A stretch of 8,707 bases of DNA, from positions 1 to 8,707 of the forward strand of contig CAAGAB010000021.1 in the NCBI GenBank assembly GCA_900767685.1, written 5' to 3'. The DNA comes from an uncultured Coprococcus sp. (GTDB taxonomy: Bacteria; Bacillota_A; Clostridia; Lachnospirales; Lachnospiraceae). Below are positions 1-6,360 of this stretch, in pieces. A model generated the notes under the pieces. The model was not told the origin of the DNA. It saw nothing but the letters and a program-made list of their open reading frames with translations, and did no database searches. The first letter of the stretch is position 1. Each line of letters opens with the position of its first letter. Made by a program: the position numbers and the translations under genes.

Positions 1-1343
1 GCACCTATGACGCTACTCTCCTTCTCTATTCCATGTACGACGAATACCGATATGACATATGTGAACAGGAGCATGAGCAGCACACCGAAGAAGTATCCCG
101 CCTGCACATTGATCTGCTGATCATCAGCGGCTCCGCCTGTTCTTGGGTTGTCGTCACTTGTCACAAATGATGTGATGTTGGCAAGTTCCGTGTCATAATC
201 CTTCAGAAATGAATCAGTCTCCTTCTTGAGTTCTGCCATTCCATCTGCAAGTTCATCTGAGCCATCCTTTGCCTCTGCAGCTCCATCGGTATACTCCTTA
301 ATACCGTCCTTGAATGCCTTGATGCTGTCGATGTCACTCAGAGCGCTTTCGATACTCATCGCCACTACTCCGCCCTGGCTGTCGGCAATCTTCTTCATCT
401 CGTCACTGTAATTATCCTCTGTGAGTTCTGTGTCAAGACCGAACGCTGACAGAGACGAAGCTGCCTGCTCAAGATATGCATCAAACAGCTCCTGTGCCGC
501 ATTGTTTAGCTTTCTGTTGTTGTCAGTAAGTTCTCCGAGTCCATCTGCAAGCTCATTTGCACCTGACTTAAGTTCCTTTATGCCATCCTTGAAATCATTT
601 ATAGCTGCACCAGTTCTATCCCAGTATTCCTGGAAATACTCATCATCTATTCTGTCTGTATCAACCTTAATGTCCTCAAGAGCATCCTTCACGTCATCAC
701 AAGTGGTCTTGCCCTTAAGTCTGAACGCATACAGATAAGTCTCCGTCTTGACGCTCTCGCCTGTCGAATGAAGTTTCTCATATGCGTTCTCTGTGACAAA
801 TACTGTTCCAAACACCTTGCTGTCGACAACTGTATCTGACATCTCCTTGAAAAGCGCATTATAATCAGGTGATGTTCCTATTCCTGTCACCTCGAATTCA
901 TTTCCTGCTATCTGTATTGTATCTCCGACAGAAATATCATTTACCTGGCTGAATCTCTTCTCGATGGCTATCTCATCATCAGCCTCCGCAAGTCTTCCCT
1001 CATCACATTCCACAAGATCTATGTTCTCCCTGTTGGCAAATACCCTGATAATCTTGCCATCCATGACATCATAGTCCTCGTAGAACATCTGCTCAACCTC
1101 AGTACCCACATCCTCAATCCGGGATATCTCATCATCTCTCAGTGGAACGAATACGGAAAACTGACCATCCTCTATCTTATTTGCCTCGTCATGTGTCTCG
1201 CCATTGTCAATGATCGTATATCCGGCTCCTATCAGTGAGACAATGACGTACATACCCATGATGATAAGGAATGCAAGTGCTATGTATCTGAACACATTCT
1301 CCTTCAGATCCCTCAGAACCCTTTTTCTCAAAATCTTCTGCAT
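1..1343 (-). CDS. FtsX/MacB-type ABC transporter permease, C-terminal part beyond the window
   Basis: Membrane subunit of the transporter powered by the ATPase just upstream. The ATG at 1343 follows GGAGG (1357-1353, 9-base spacer) that lies inside the end of the ATPase gene, and only one base (1344) separates the two genes, so translation is probably coupled. The 447 residues present contain a basic N-terminus (MQKILRKRVLRDLKEN), TM1 at about 20-41, a long extracytoplasmic MacB-like region at about 42-420, and the start of the next TM block at about 421-441 (core GVLLMLLFTYVISVFVV). The outer region carries two similar helical stretches, each starting FKDGIKE (residues 251 and 344) and rich in spaced DG and LADG units. 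The gene runs off the left edge; family members usually have further TM helices and a second FtsX domain. The substrate cannot be read from the sequence. Peptides, lipids or drugs are all possible, and a resistance or envelope-stress role is only a guess. Confidence 0.88.
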   Translation of the reverse strand, partial: MQKILRKRVLRDLKENVFRYIALAFLIIMGMYVIVSLIGAGYTIIDNGETHDEANKIEDGQFSVFVPLRDDEISRIEDVGTEVEQMFYEDYDVMDGKIIRVFANRENIDLVECDEGRLAEADDEIAIEKRFSQVNDISVGDTIQIAGNEFEVTGIGTSPDYNALFKEMSDTVVDSKVFGTVFVTENAYEKLHSTGESVKTETYLYAFRLKGKTTCDDVKDALEDIKVDTDRIDDEYFQEYWDRTGAAINDFKDGIKELKSGANELADGLGELTDNNRKLNNAAQELFDAYLEQAASSLSAFGLDTELTEDNYSDEMKKIADSQGGVVAMSIESALSDIDSIKAFKDGIKEYTDGAAEAKDGSDELADGMAELKKETDSFLKDYDTELANITSFVTSDDNPRTGGAADDQQINVQAGYFFGVLLMLLFTYVISVFVVHGIEKESSVIG

Positions 1344-1344
1344 A

Positions 1345-2046
1345 TTACAAATCCTCCAATTCTGACGCTGGAACTCTCACTTCGTTCTCATACTCCTTGC
1401 TTATAAGGCCATCCTTTATGAAGATAACCTTGTGCACCATGTTCTTGATGGAATTGTTATGTGTTACTATCAGCATGGTTGTTCCATACTTCTCATTTAT
1501 CTCCTCGAGAAGAACAAGAATATCTCTGGATGTCTTGGAGTCAAGAGCTCCTGTCGGCTCATCACAGAGGAGGAGTTTTGGATTCTTCACAAGAGCTCTC
1601 GCTATAGCGCATCTCTGCTGCTGTCCACCTGAGAGCTGTGAAGGGAACTTGTTCTGGTGCTCAGTAAGTCCCAGTGTCTCGATCAAGTCATCCATAGGAA
1701 GCGGATCATCGGTCAGATATTCACATACCTGTATGTTCTCTCTCACTGTGAGATTTGGAACCAGGTTATAGAACTGGAATATAAATCCCAGATTATCACG
1801 TCTGTAATCCGAAAGCTGATCGCTAGTCATGCCAAATATCTCTGTGCCGTCAACCTTTATTGAACCCGAATCCATGTTGTCAAGACCACCTATACAGTTA
1901 AGAAGTGTTGACTTACCTGAACCTGATGTTCCCTGTATAACACACATCTGTCCCTTCTCAACACCTGTGTTAATACCCTTGAGTACCTGAACATAACTTC
2001 CATCTTTTCCATAGCTCTTCTTTACTCCCGACACTTCCAAATACAT
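1345..2046 (-). CDS. ABC transporter ATP-binding protein, MacB/LolD-type (233 aa)
   Basis: Cytoplasmic ATPase that drives the FtsX-type permease encoded one base downstream. All expected motifs are present: Walker A GTSGSGKST (residues 39-47), Q-loop Gln91, signature LSGGQQQR (138-145), Walker B LLLCDEPT (158-165) with Glu163 as the catalytic base, D-loop GALD (166-169) and switch His196 in THN. The 233-residue length is normal for a stand-alone MacB/LolD-like ATPase, and the LSGGQQQR form is typical of that group. The ATG at 2046 has a strong AAGGAGG site with a 7-base spacer. A TetR-type operator about 140 bases upstream, matching two in the tetR promoter, implies repression by the neighbouring regulator. 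The C-terminal tail (about 215-233) is acidic and has no recognised motif. Confidence 0.96.
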   Translation of the reverse strand: MYLEVSGVKKSYGKDGSYVQVLKGINTGVEKGQMCVIQGTSGSGKSTLLNCIGGLDNMDSGSIKVDGTEIFGMTSDQLSDYRRDNLGFIFQFYNLVPNLTVRENIQVCEYLTDDPLPMDDLIETLGLTEHQNKFPSQLSGGQQQRCAIARALVKNPKLLLCDEPTGALDSKTSRDILVLLEEINEKYGTTMLIVTHNNSIKNMVHKVIFIKDGLISKEYENEVRVPASELEDL

Positions 2047-2053
2047 AATTCGT

Positions 2054-2060
2054 CCTCCTT
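2054..2060 (-). promoter_or_regulatory. Strong ribosome binding site of the ABC ATPase gene
   Basis: AAGGAGG on the minus strand, 7 bases before the ATG at 2046. It is the best Shine-Dalgarno match in the window and fixes the ATPase start. Confidence 0.9.
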
Positions 2061-2161
2061 TATGCTCTGCTTAATAATATTTTTTATAATGTTTTTTTAA
2101 ATATTTCTTTGATAATTCTGTTGCTTTTCAATATTTTTTAATCGCTATATACATTTCAGTA

Positions 2162-2190
2162 ATTATTCAAGTGTTCATCTGCATACATAA
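2162..2190 (-). promoter_or_regulatory. Candidate promoter of the ABC transporter operon
   Basis: On the minus strand, TTATGT (2190-2185), a 17-base spacer and AATAAT (2167-2162) resemble a sigma-A promoter with a weak -35 and a good -10. The -35 box overlaps the right half of the operator at 2186-2200, a sensible arrangement for repression. The region is AT-rich and other pairings, such as TTGAAT (2170-2165) with TATAGC (2149-2144) at 15 bases, cannot be excluded. Confidence 0.4.
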
Positions 2191-2200
2191 CACTGTTATG
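2186..2200. promoter_or_regulatory. TetR-type operator before the ABC operon (perfect 7+1+7 palindrome)
   Basis: CATAACACTGTTATG: arms CATAACA and TGTTATG are perfect reverse complements around one central base (2193). Read on the minus strand it differs from the site at 2997-3011 at 1 of 15 positions (comparing with that site's plus-strand reading) and from the minus-strand reading of the site at 3015-3029 at 2 of 15. Sharing with the tetR promoter identifies the likely regulator. Confidence 0.82.
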
Positions 2201-2216
2201 GTTAATGTCTTTTTTT

Positions 2217-2243
2217 AGGTCTTCCATGTACTTAGGAAGACCT
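2217..2243. repeat. Perfect 9-base inverted repeat with 9-base loop
   Basis: AGGTCTTCC (2217-2225) and GGAAGACCT (2235-2243) are exact reverse complements, able to form a stable hairpin in RNA from either strand. The run of seven T lies on the wrong side (2210-2216, before the stem on the plus strand; it reads as A after the stem on the minus strand), so this is not a standard intrinsic terminator. It sits 83 bases past the tetR stop and upstream of the ABC operator. It could protect the tetR mRNA 3' end or be another protein site. Confidence 0.7.
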
Positions 2244-2326
2244 ATAATCTACTGTCCTGTATAAATAATCATGTTTCTCTATTTTCAGTTAATTTAATGT
2301 TTCCTATTTTGCTAATGCCATCTGAT

Positions 2327-2968
2327 TTATTCCGGATCCTGCCACGGCTTAACGAGGCCGTACCAGCCTGAGATCAGATATTTCATTCCCGTCTCAACAA
2401 ACTTCTGAGCGCTCTCCTCATTATCTATGTGTGTCACCATGAATACGAACATGTCGATCTGGGAATGTGACATCCAGTGTACAACATTCCTCTCTATCAT
2501 CGGTGTTCCGTAGACTTTACACATCTCCTCACATATAAATGCATTATGTGCATCCATCTGATCCACCATGTTGTCTGGCATGCTCTCCATACTGGATCCC
2601 TGTGACTTCGTGAGCACGAGAAGCACTTCATCTCTATGTTTATATAGCTCATGCACAATATTCCTGGCTGATTCAAAATCACCGCCCTCATTATGGTCTG
2701 ATGCCATGCCGTTGTTCATCTCTTCAACTTCTAATGAAAAATGTTCAGTTAACGCAGCATTGAGGCTGTCCAGCATATGTCCAACAACATTACAGAACAG
2801 ATCATCCTTATCCTTGAAAAAGAAATACAGTGCTCCGGTTGTCACTCCCGCATTCTGACATATATTTCTGAGTGACGCACCCATAAATCCTTTGTCCATG
2901 AATTCTTTCTTGGCACATTTTAGAAGCCCTTTCCTCGTCTCGCTGTCATGTTGTATTTTCTTTGCCAT
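2327..2968 (-). CDS. TetR/AcrR-family transcriptional regulator (213 aa)
   Basis: DNA-binding repressor with an N-terminal helix-turn-helix. Residues 10-60 fit the TetR_N pattern: ETRKGLLKCAKKEF (helix 1), the FMGASLRNICQNAGVTTGAL turn region and the closing YFFFKDKDDLF at 48-58. The C-terminal ligand and dimer domain (about 65-213) is unrecognised and rich in Met and His. An in-frame ATG at 3040 would add 24 residues (MWFNITVLL...), but that stretch is the promoter and operators, so the start is placed at 2968, where the protein begins MAKKIQHDSETR like other family members; GGTGA (2978-2974) serves as ribosome site. Its promoter overlaps two operators, giving probable autorepression, and a third copy precedes the ABC genes downstream. 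The inducer is unknown; a substrate of the adjacent transporter is a reasonable guess. It is separated from region B by only about 90 bases but has its own promoter. Confidence 0.93.
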   Translation of the reverse strand: MAKKIQHDSETRKGLLKCAKKEFMDKGFMGASLRNICQNAGVTTGALYFFFKDKDDLFCNVVGHMLDSLNAALTEHFSLEVEEMNNGMASDHNEGGDFESARNIVHELYKHRDEVLLVLTKSQGSSMESMPDNMVDQMDAHNAFICEEMCKVYGTPMIERNVVHWMSHSQIDMFVFMVTHIDNEESAQKFVETGMKYLISGWYGLVKPWQDPE

Positions 2969-2996
2969 AATCCTCACCCATTTAATTACAAAATAA

Positions 2997-3011
2997 CATA
3001 ACAGTGTTACG
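2997..3011. promoter_or_regulatory. TetR operator copy 2 in the tetR promoter
   Basis: CATAACAGTGTTACG, arms matching at 6 of 7 positions around 3004; the dyad extends by AA and TT on the outside (2995-3013). It lies just downstream of the -10 box of tetR, around or after the expected transcription start. It equals the minus-strand reading of the ABC-side operator at 14 of 15 bases. Confidence 0.78.
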
Positions 3012-3014
3012 TTC

Positions 3015-3029
3015 AATAACACCGTTATG
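3015..3029. promoter_or_regulatory. TetR operator copy 3, overlapping the tetR -10 box
   Basis: On the minus strand CATAACGGTGTTATT, matching the ABC-side operator at 13 of 15 bases. Its centre (3022) is 18 bases from that of copy 2 (3004), close to two helical turns, so two dimers could bind side by side. It overlaps the -10 hexamer (3032-3027), which would block RNA polymerase. Confidence 0.72.
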
Positions 3030-3055
3030 TTAAACCACATTGATTATTTTGTCAA
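3027..3055 (-). promoter_or_regulatory. tetR promoter
   Basis: On the minus strand a consensus TTGACA (3055-3050), a 17-base spacer and TAACAT (3032-3027, 4 of 6 to TATAAT). The -35 begins six bases after the stop codon of the upstream lipoprotein gene (3061-3063). Transcription starting near 3020 gives a leader of about 50 bases to the ATG at 2968 and excludes the longer start at 3040. Confidence 0.75.
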
Positions 3056-3060
3056 CCACT

Positions 3061-4332
3061 TTATTTCTTATACATATCGCTATAAATCCTGTCTATAGTC
3101 TCATCGCGACTCAATTTATCATACAGATAATAATCAGAATCAGATTTAAATGATCCATACACATCCTCAGATTCTAATATTGGTGCCATAACCGACAATT
3201 TGTCGCTGTTTTCTTTTCTCATAGCATCTGCCTGGACCTCAAATCCAGTCAGCATATCATGCTCATCAAGAACAGCAAGTGCCGAGCTGCTGATTGGAAC
3301 ACCTTTTTCTGTTTCCTGCCTTAAAGTCATCTCCTCACTGTTCAACAGATAATTTAGCAGCTTTGCGGCCTCCTCTGGGTGTTCAGTATTATTACTTATT
3401 GCATACATTGTTGCAGGTTTTACAAACCAACCTAACGATTTTGCGCCAGGCTCACATATGTATCCGCCTACTTTTACATCATATCCATTTTCCTTCAAAG
3501 GATCACAATATCCTCCTGCATCACTTACCCACGCAAGAGTGCCGCCAACCTCACCGCTGGCAAAAGAATTCCTGTTAAATGAATCTACAGACATTAATAC
3601 TTTTTTATCAAGCAGTTCCTTATAAAAATCCAGCAGCTCACCTATCTGTTTCCTACTCAGATTCAGCGTACCATCAGACTTGACCGGATCGTTTCCGGTT
3701 GTCTGTATATAATGTGAAAGCAGCATAAAAAATAATGATTTTTTAGTCATGCCCAGAGGATATACCCCATCTTTGCTCATGATTCTGGCTGCATCAAACA
3801 AGTCATCCCATGTTCTGGGAATACTTAGTCCATATGAGTTCCACAGAGTCTCATTATAATAAAAGGTCTCAGTATTGAACGCAATAGGAATAGCATTTAA
3901 TCTTCCATTTTTTGTTCCAAAGGCAAGTTCTTTTTCAGTATAATTTTCGAAATCAATATAATCCGAAAGCGTATTAAGATCATAAAAACCAGATCCGTCA
4001 GAAGAATATATGTCAAGCCAGCCATAGTTTATGAGCATAACATCAGGAGTCTCCTGAGACTTCATGTATATGTGCTGCCTGTTCTCATATCCATTCCACA
4101 CACCATATTCGCATTTGACGTTTATTTCTGGATTTTCTTTTTCAAATATATCAACAGCATCCAGCGTGTACTGATTTCTACTATCATCGCCCCACCAGGA
4201 ATATTCTAAAGTTATCGTATCCCCGACAGCCATATCTGTCTTTTGCTCTCCACAACCACAGAATACCAAAAGCATAAAAAGCATCATCAAAACCGACAAT
4301 CCTCTTTTGTGATTTTTAATTATATGTTTCAT
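3061..4332 (-). CDS. Sugar-type extracellular solute-binding lipoprotein (family 1, 423 aa)
   Basis: Predicted lipid-anchored binding protein on the outer face of the membrane, related to the MalE/UgpB group (COG1653) that binds oligosaccharides for CUT1 transporters. The N-terminus has a basic stretch (KHIIKNHKRG), a hydrophobic core and a lipobox ending FCGC, with Cys27 the likely lipidated residue. The mature part begins with the typical strand and loop LEYSWWGDDSRN, followed by VDIFEKENPEINVKCEYG, TPDVMLINYGWL, IPIAFNTETFYYNETLW and PRTWDDLFDAARIM, all characteristic of this family, and a C-terminal helix block with HPEEAAKLLNYLLNSEE. An in-frame GTG at 4341 exists, but it lies within the ribosome site AGAGGTGA (4345-4338), so the ATG at 4332 is preferred. 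The gene starts 15 bases after the diguanylate cyclase and has no permease or ATPase beside it, suggesting a sensory rather than transport role (inference). The ligand is unknown. Confidence 0.93.
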   Translation of the reverse strand: MKHIIKNHKRGLSVLMMLFMLLVFCGCGEQKTDMAVGDTITLEYSWWGDDSRNQYTLDAVDIFEKENPEINVKCEYGVWNGYENRQHIYMKSQETPDVMLINYGWLDIYSSDGSGFYDLNTLSDYIDFENYTEKELAFGTKNGRLNAIPIAFNTETFYYNETLWNSYGLSIPRTWDDLFDAARIMSKDGVYPLGMTKKSLFFMLLSHYIQTTGNDPVKSDGTLNLSRKQIGELLDFYKELLDKKVLMSVDSFNRNSFASGEVGGTLAWVSDAGGYCDPLKENGYDVKVGGYICEPGAKSLGWFVKPATMYAISNNTEHPEEAAKLLNYLLNSEEMTLRQETEKGVPISSSALAVLDEHDMLTGFEVQADAMRKENSDKLSVMAPILESEDVYGSFKSDSDYYLYDKLSRDETIDRIYSDMYKK

Positions 4333-4337
4333 CTGCT

Positions 4338-4345
4338 TCACCTCT
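4338..4345 (-). promoter_or_regulatory. Ribosome site that decides the lipoprotein start
   Basis: AGAGGTGA on the minus strand, 5 bases before ATG 4332 and just after the cyclase stop (4350-4348). The alternative GTG start at 4341 falls inside this site and would have no ribosome site of its own. Confidence 0.75.
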
Positions 4346-4347
4346 GA

Positions 4348-5841
4348 TCAGTCCTGATTTTCAACGAACCAGCTATACTGACTTTTCCCGTTTCTCTTTG
4401 ATTTATACAAAGCCGTATCAGCTTTCTTCATCATGCTTTCATAATCAGATGAGTTCTCTCCGTCTACGATGTAAACACCTGCTGATAATGAAAGATTACA
4501 TTCTGTATACTGTTCTGCAATCGTTCTGGCAAAATTCTCAGCCAACAGTCTAAGCTCAAATTCCATCTTCTTTTTTACATTTTCCAAAGTCCATCCATTA
4601 AACTTCCTGTATACAACAAACTCATCGCCGCCTACCCGTCCGATCACGGAGTCTGCTCCAAGCATTTTGGTGAAAAGTTCAGCAGTTTTAGACAGAACCA
4701 CATCCCCCTCTCCATGACCCAAAGTATCATTTACCTTTTTAAAATTATCCATATCTATCATAATAAAAACATGAGTGACTGTTTCAGACTTTTCATCAAG
4801 ACAGGATCTAACAACTTCTCCAAACGAAGCTTTATTCATAAGTCCTGTAAGCTGATCATATTCAGCCTTTTGCTTTAATTCCTCAATAGCTCCGGAAACA
4901 GGTGTATATATTCTTTTCAAAACAATACTTCCTGTCACAACAACCAATAAAACCAGCACGAAAGTTGCTACAAATGAATACAATTTCAATCTCCCGACTT
5001 CTTTGAATATCTCAAATTCACTTATATATGACACTACTCTCCAGCCATTTGAACAATGCGCTACGGATATGACATATCCATCCGAATTTGTCTGATATTC
5101 GGAATCGTCATTTTCCTTTGAAAGATTCACCTCAATTTTTTCTCCAACGCATTTTGCATTATTTGAATACACAACTTCCTCGGAATCATTTATAAGACAC
5201 ACCCTCATATCCTTGAGTTCATGACTTAAATTCACCACTGAACTTAGTTCCCTGCTATAGAAGGAAGTTACGATAACAGCATTTTTATTAAGTTTCTTGA
5301 CATAGAAAAGCCTATCTGGACTGTTTAAATAATCAAAAAACCAACCGGACATTGTCTTCTCGTCATTTATATGTCCGGTAAAATATGTATATATTCCTCC
5401 ATCCGGAAAAGCCTGAAGTGTTGTGTTGGAAATCCATCCCACGCTCTTGTCATTGGAATATACAACACCAAAATCTGTAAAATTGTCAAACACGCCAAGA
5501 TCACTTATCCTATTCTGAATAGCCGCTTCCTGCTGTATTCTAGTGAATTCATCCAGACTATCATCTGTGGCGTCATACTCACACAGCTGATCATCAGAGA
5601 AAAAAAGAGCCACATTATCTTCTATACCAACAAGATAATTGTCGACATTGTATCCAAGCTGTTGGTTATTAGATGATATCAGATTCACTATCTTGCTTCT
5701 CATATTATCAACTGCCTGTTTTGTTATGATAAAAGATATCATACCTGCCGTGGCAACGACAGCAGCCAGGAAGATGATAACAAATCTCCTCCTGGCTCTT
5801 TTTATTTCATATTCAGTTCTGTTCCTGCTGCTCACTGACAT
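4348..5841 (-). CDS. Membrane diguanylate cyclase with extracytoplasmic sensor domain (497 aa)
   Basis: Makes c-di-GMP from two GTP. Numbered from the ATG at 5841: TM1 at about 19-41, an extracytoplasmic region of about 245 residues (42-286, the size of a double Cache sensor), TM2 at about 289-309 and a GGDEF domain at about 326-491. The catalytic domain is complete: DQLTGLMNKASF, metal-site IDMDNFKKVND (Asp363), GHGEGD, RVGGDEF (GGDEF at 404-408), LSAGV and KKADTALYKSKRNGKSQY. The inhibitory I-site RxxD is absent; the aligned stretch is GADS. The longer start at 5868 lacks a ribosome site and would coincide with the expected transcript start; the ATG at 5841 has a G-rich site (5855-5850). 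The lipoprotein gene 15 bases downstream may supply the signal sensed outside the cell (inference). Both genes look AT-richer than those around them. Confidence 0.93.
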   Translation of the reverse strand: MSVSSRNRTEYEIKRARRRFVIIFLAAVVATAGMISFIITKQAVDNMRSKIVNLISSNNQQLGYNVDNYLVGIEDNVALFFSDDQLCEYDATDDSLDEFTRIQQEAAIQNRISDLGVFDNFTDFGVVYSNDKSVGWISNTTLQAFPDGGIYTYFTGHINDEKTMSGWFFDYLNSPDRLFYVKKLNKNAVIVTSFYSRELSSVVNLSHELKDMRVCLINDSEEVVYSNNAKCVGEKIEVNLSKENDDSEYQTNSDGYVISVAHCSNGWRVVSYISEFEIFKEVGRLKLYSFVATFVLVLLVVVTGSIVLKRIYTPVSGAIEELKQKAEYDQLTGLMNKASFGEVVRSCLDEKSETVTHVFIMIDMDNFKKVNDTLGHGEGDVVLSKTAELFTKMLGADSVIGRVGGDEFVVYRKFNGWTLENVKKKMEFELRLLAENFARTIAEQYTECNLSLSAGVYIVDGENSSDYESMMKKADTALYKSKRNGKSQYSWFVENQD

Positions 5842-5872
5842 GGCATCTGCCCCCCATGTTATATACATAGCT

Positions 5873-5905
5873 ATTATATAACAACTATTATTGGTAAATT
5901 GTCAA
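5873..5905 (-). promoter_or_regulatory. Possible promoter of the cyclase-lipoprotein pair
   Basis: On the minus strand a perfect TTGACA (5905-5900), overlapping the stop codon of the PTPS-like gene, and a perfect TATAAT (5878-5873), but 21 bases apart, longer than the usual 17. TATATA (5880-5875) would give 19. A start near 5866 would leave a leader of about 25 bases to the ATG at 5841. The pair may thus be transcribed on its own as well as by readthrough from region A. Confidence 0.4.
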
Positions 5906-6360
5906 TCTTTTTTCTCAATATTCCGGCTCTGCTTTATTTCTTTCAATATCCTGTCCGTCAGAGAATTGATGGTCTGCATCTCTTCGGTGTAACTGTCATC
6001 AATGAGACTAACCACATAGGACATGGACGGCGACTCACTCATCTCCATCATCAGGAATATCCAGCCGTTTCTGTTGAGTATTTCGGTCAGCTCATCCTTG
6101 AAATACTCACACATATTCTCAAGTGTGGGATTTATCATGTCAAACGGAGCAATCTCATTCAAAGTCTTGTCCTGATACCTGTTCAGAAATTCTTCAACTC
6201 TGTGCTCCAGATGATGGAACTTCACAGTCTCGTCCTTTCCCTTGACGACATTTATGACTATCTCCCAAGTGTGGGGATGAACCTCCCCGAGTACTCCATT
6301 TTTATATATTCCATGTCTGGCATTGAGGTAGAATTTGAATTTGTATTGTCTGAATCTCAT
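5902..6360 (-). CDS. 6-pyruvoyl-tetrahydropterin synthase-related protein, XrtG-locus type (152 aa)
   Basis: Small cytoplasmic T-fold protein resembling PTPS/QueD. Visible family marks: FYLNARHG with His16, HPHTWEI with His28 and His30 (the three usual zinc ligands; HPH replaces HGH), NPTLENMCEYF (77-87, the PTxEN motif) and SESPSMSY, where Glu109 fits the pterin-anchoring glutamate. The catalytic triad is broken: the Cys expected four residues before His28 is Leu24, and the Asp-His pair appears as Asp64-Lys65. A normal synthase reaction is therefore unlikely. It matches, from memory, TIGR03112, a family of unknown function found with the exosortase-G-associated glycosyltransferase. ATG 6360 overlaps the upstream stop (ATGA) and has GGAGGAG (6375-6369). 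A ligand-binding role is an inference, and a guanine-containing nucleotide is one candidate. Confidence 0.85.
   Translation of the reverse strand: MRFRQYKFKFYLNARHGIYKNGVLGEVHPHTWEIVINVVKGKDETVKFHHLEHRVEEFLNRYQDKTLNEIAPFDMINPTLENMCEYFKDELTEILNRNGWIFLMMEMSESPSMSYVVSLIDDSYTEEMQTINSLTDRILKEIKQSRNIEKKD

Larger units (their letters stand above)
2047..2326. other. 280-base regulatory gap between tetR and the ABC operon
   Basis: No convincing gene on either strand. The stretch is very AT-rich, with several A/T runs at 2080-2140. It holds, from the tetR side towards the ABC genes, a perfect 9-base inverted repeat (2217-2243), a TetR-type operator (2186-2200), a possible promoter (2162-2190), a leader of about 100 bases and the ATPase ribosome site. 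It contains no T-tract terminator for tetR, so some readthrough from tetR into the ABC genes is possible. Confidence 0.75.

Noticed and set aside
226..738. Plus-strand open frames opposite the permease gene
   Set aside because: Serine-rich shadow translations of the real minus-strand gene, without ribosome sites or family motifs.
2210..2243. Hairpin plus T-run as an intrinsic terminator
   Set aside because: The T-run precedes the stem on the plus strand and reads as A after it on the minus strand, so neither direction gives stem followed by U.
5842..5868. ATG at 5868 as the cyclase start
   Set aside because: No ribosome site, and it sits about where transcription from the TATAAT at 5878-5873 would begin; ATG 5841 has a G-rich site 8 bases upstream.
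5842..5901. c-di-GMP riboswitch or other structured leader before the cyclase gene
   Set aside because: Only about 60 bases separate the genes, too short for a GEMM-type riboswitch, and no matching paired elements are visible.
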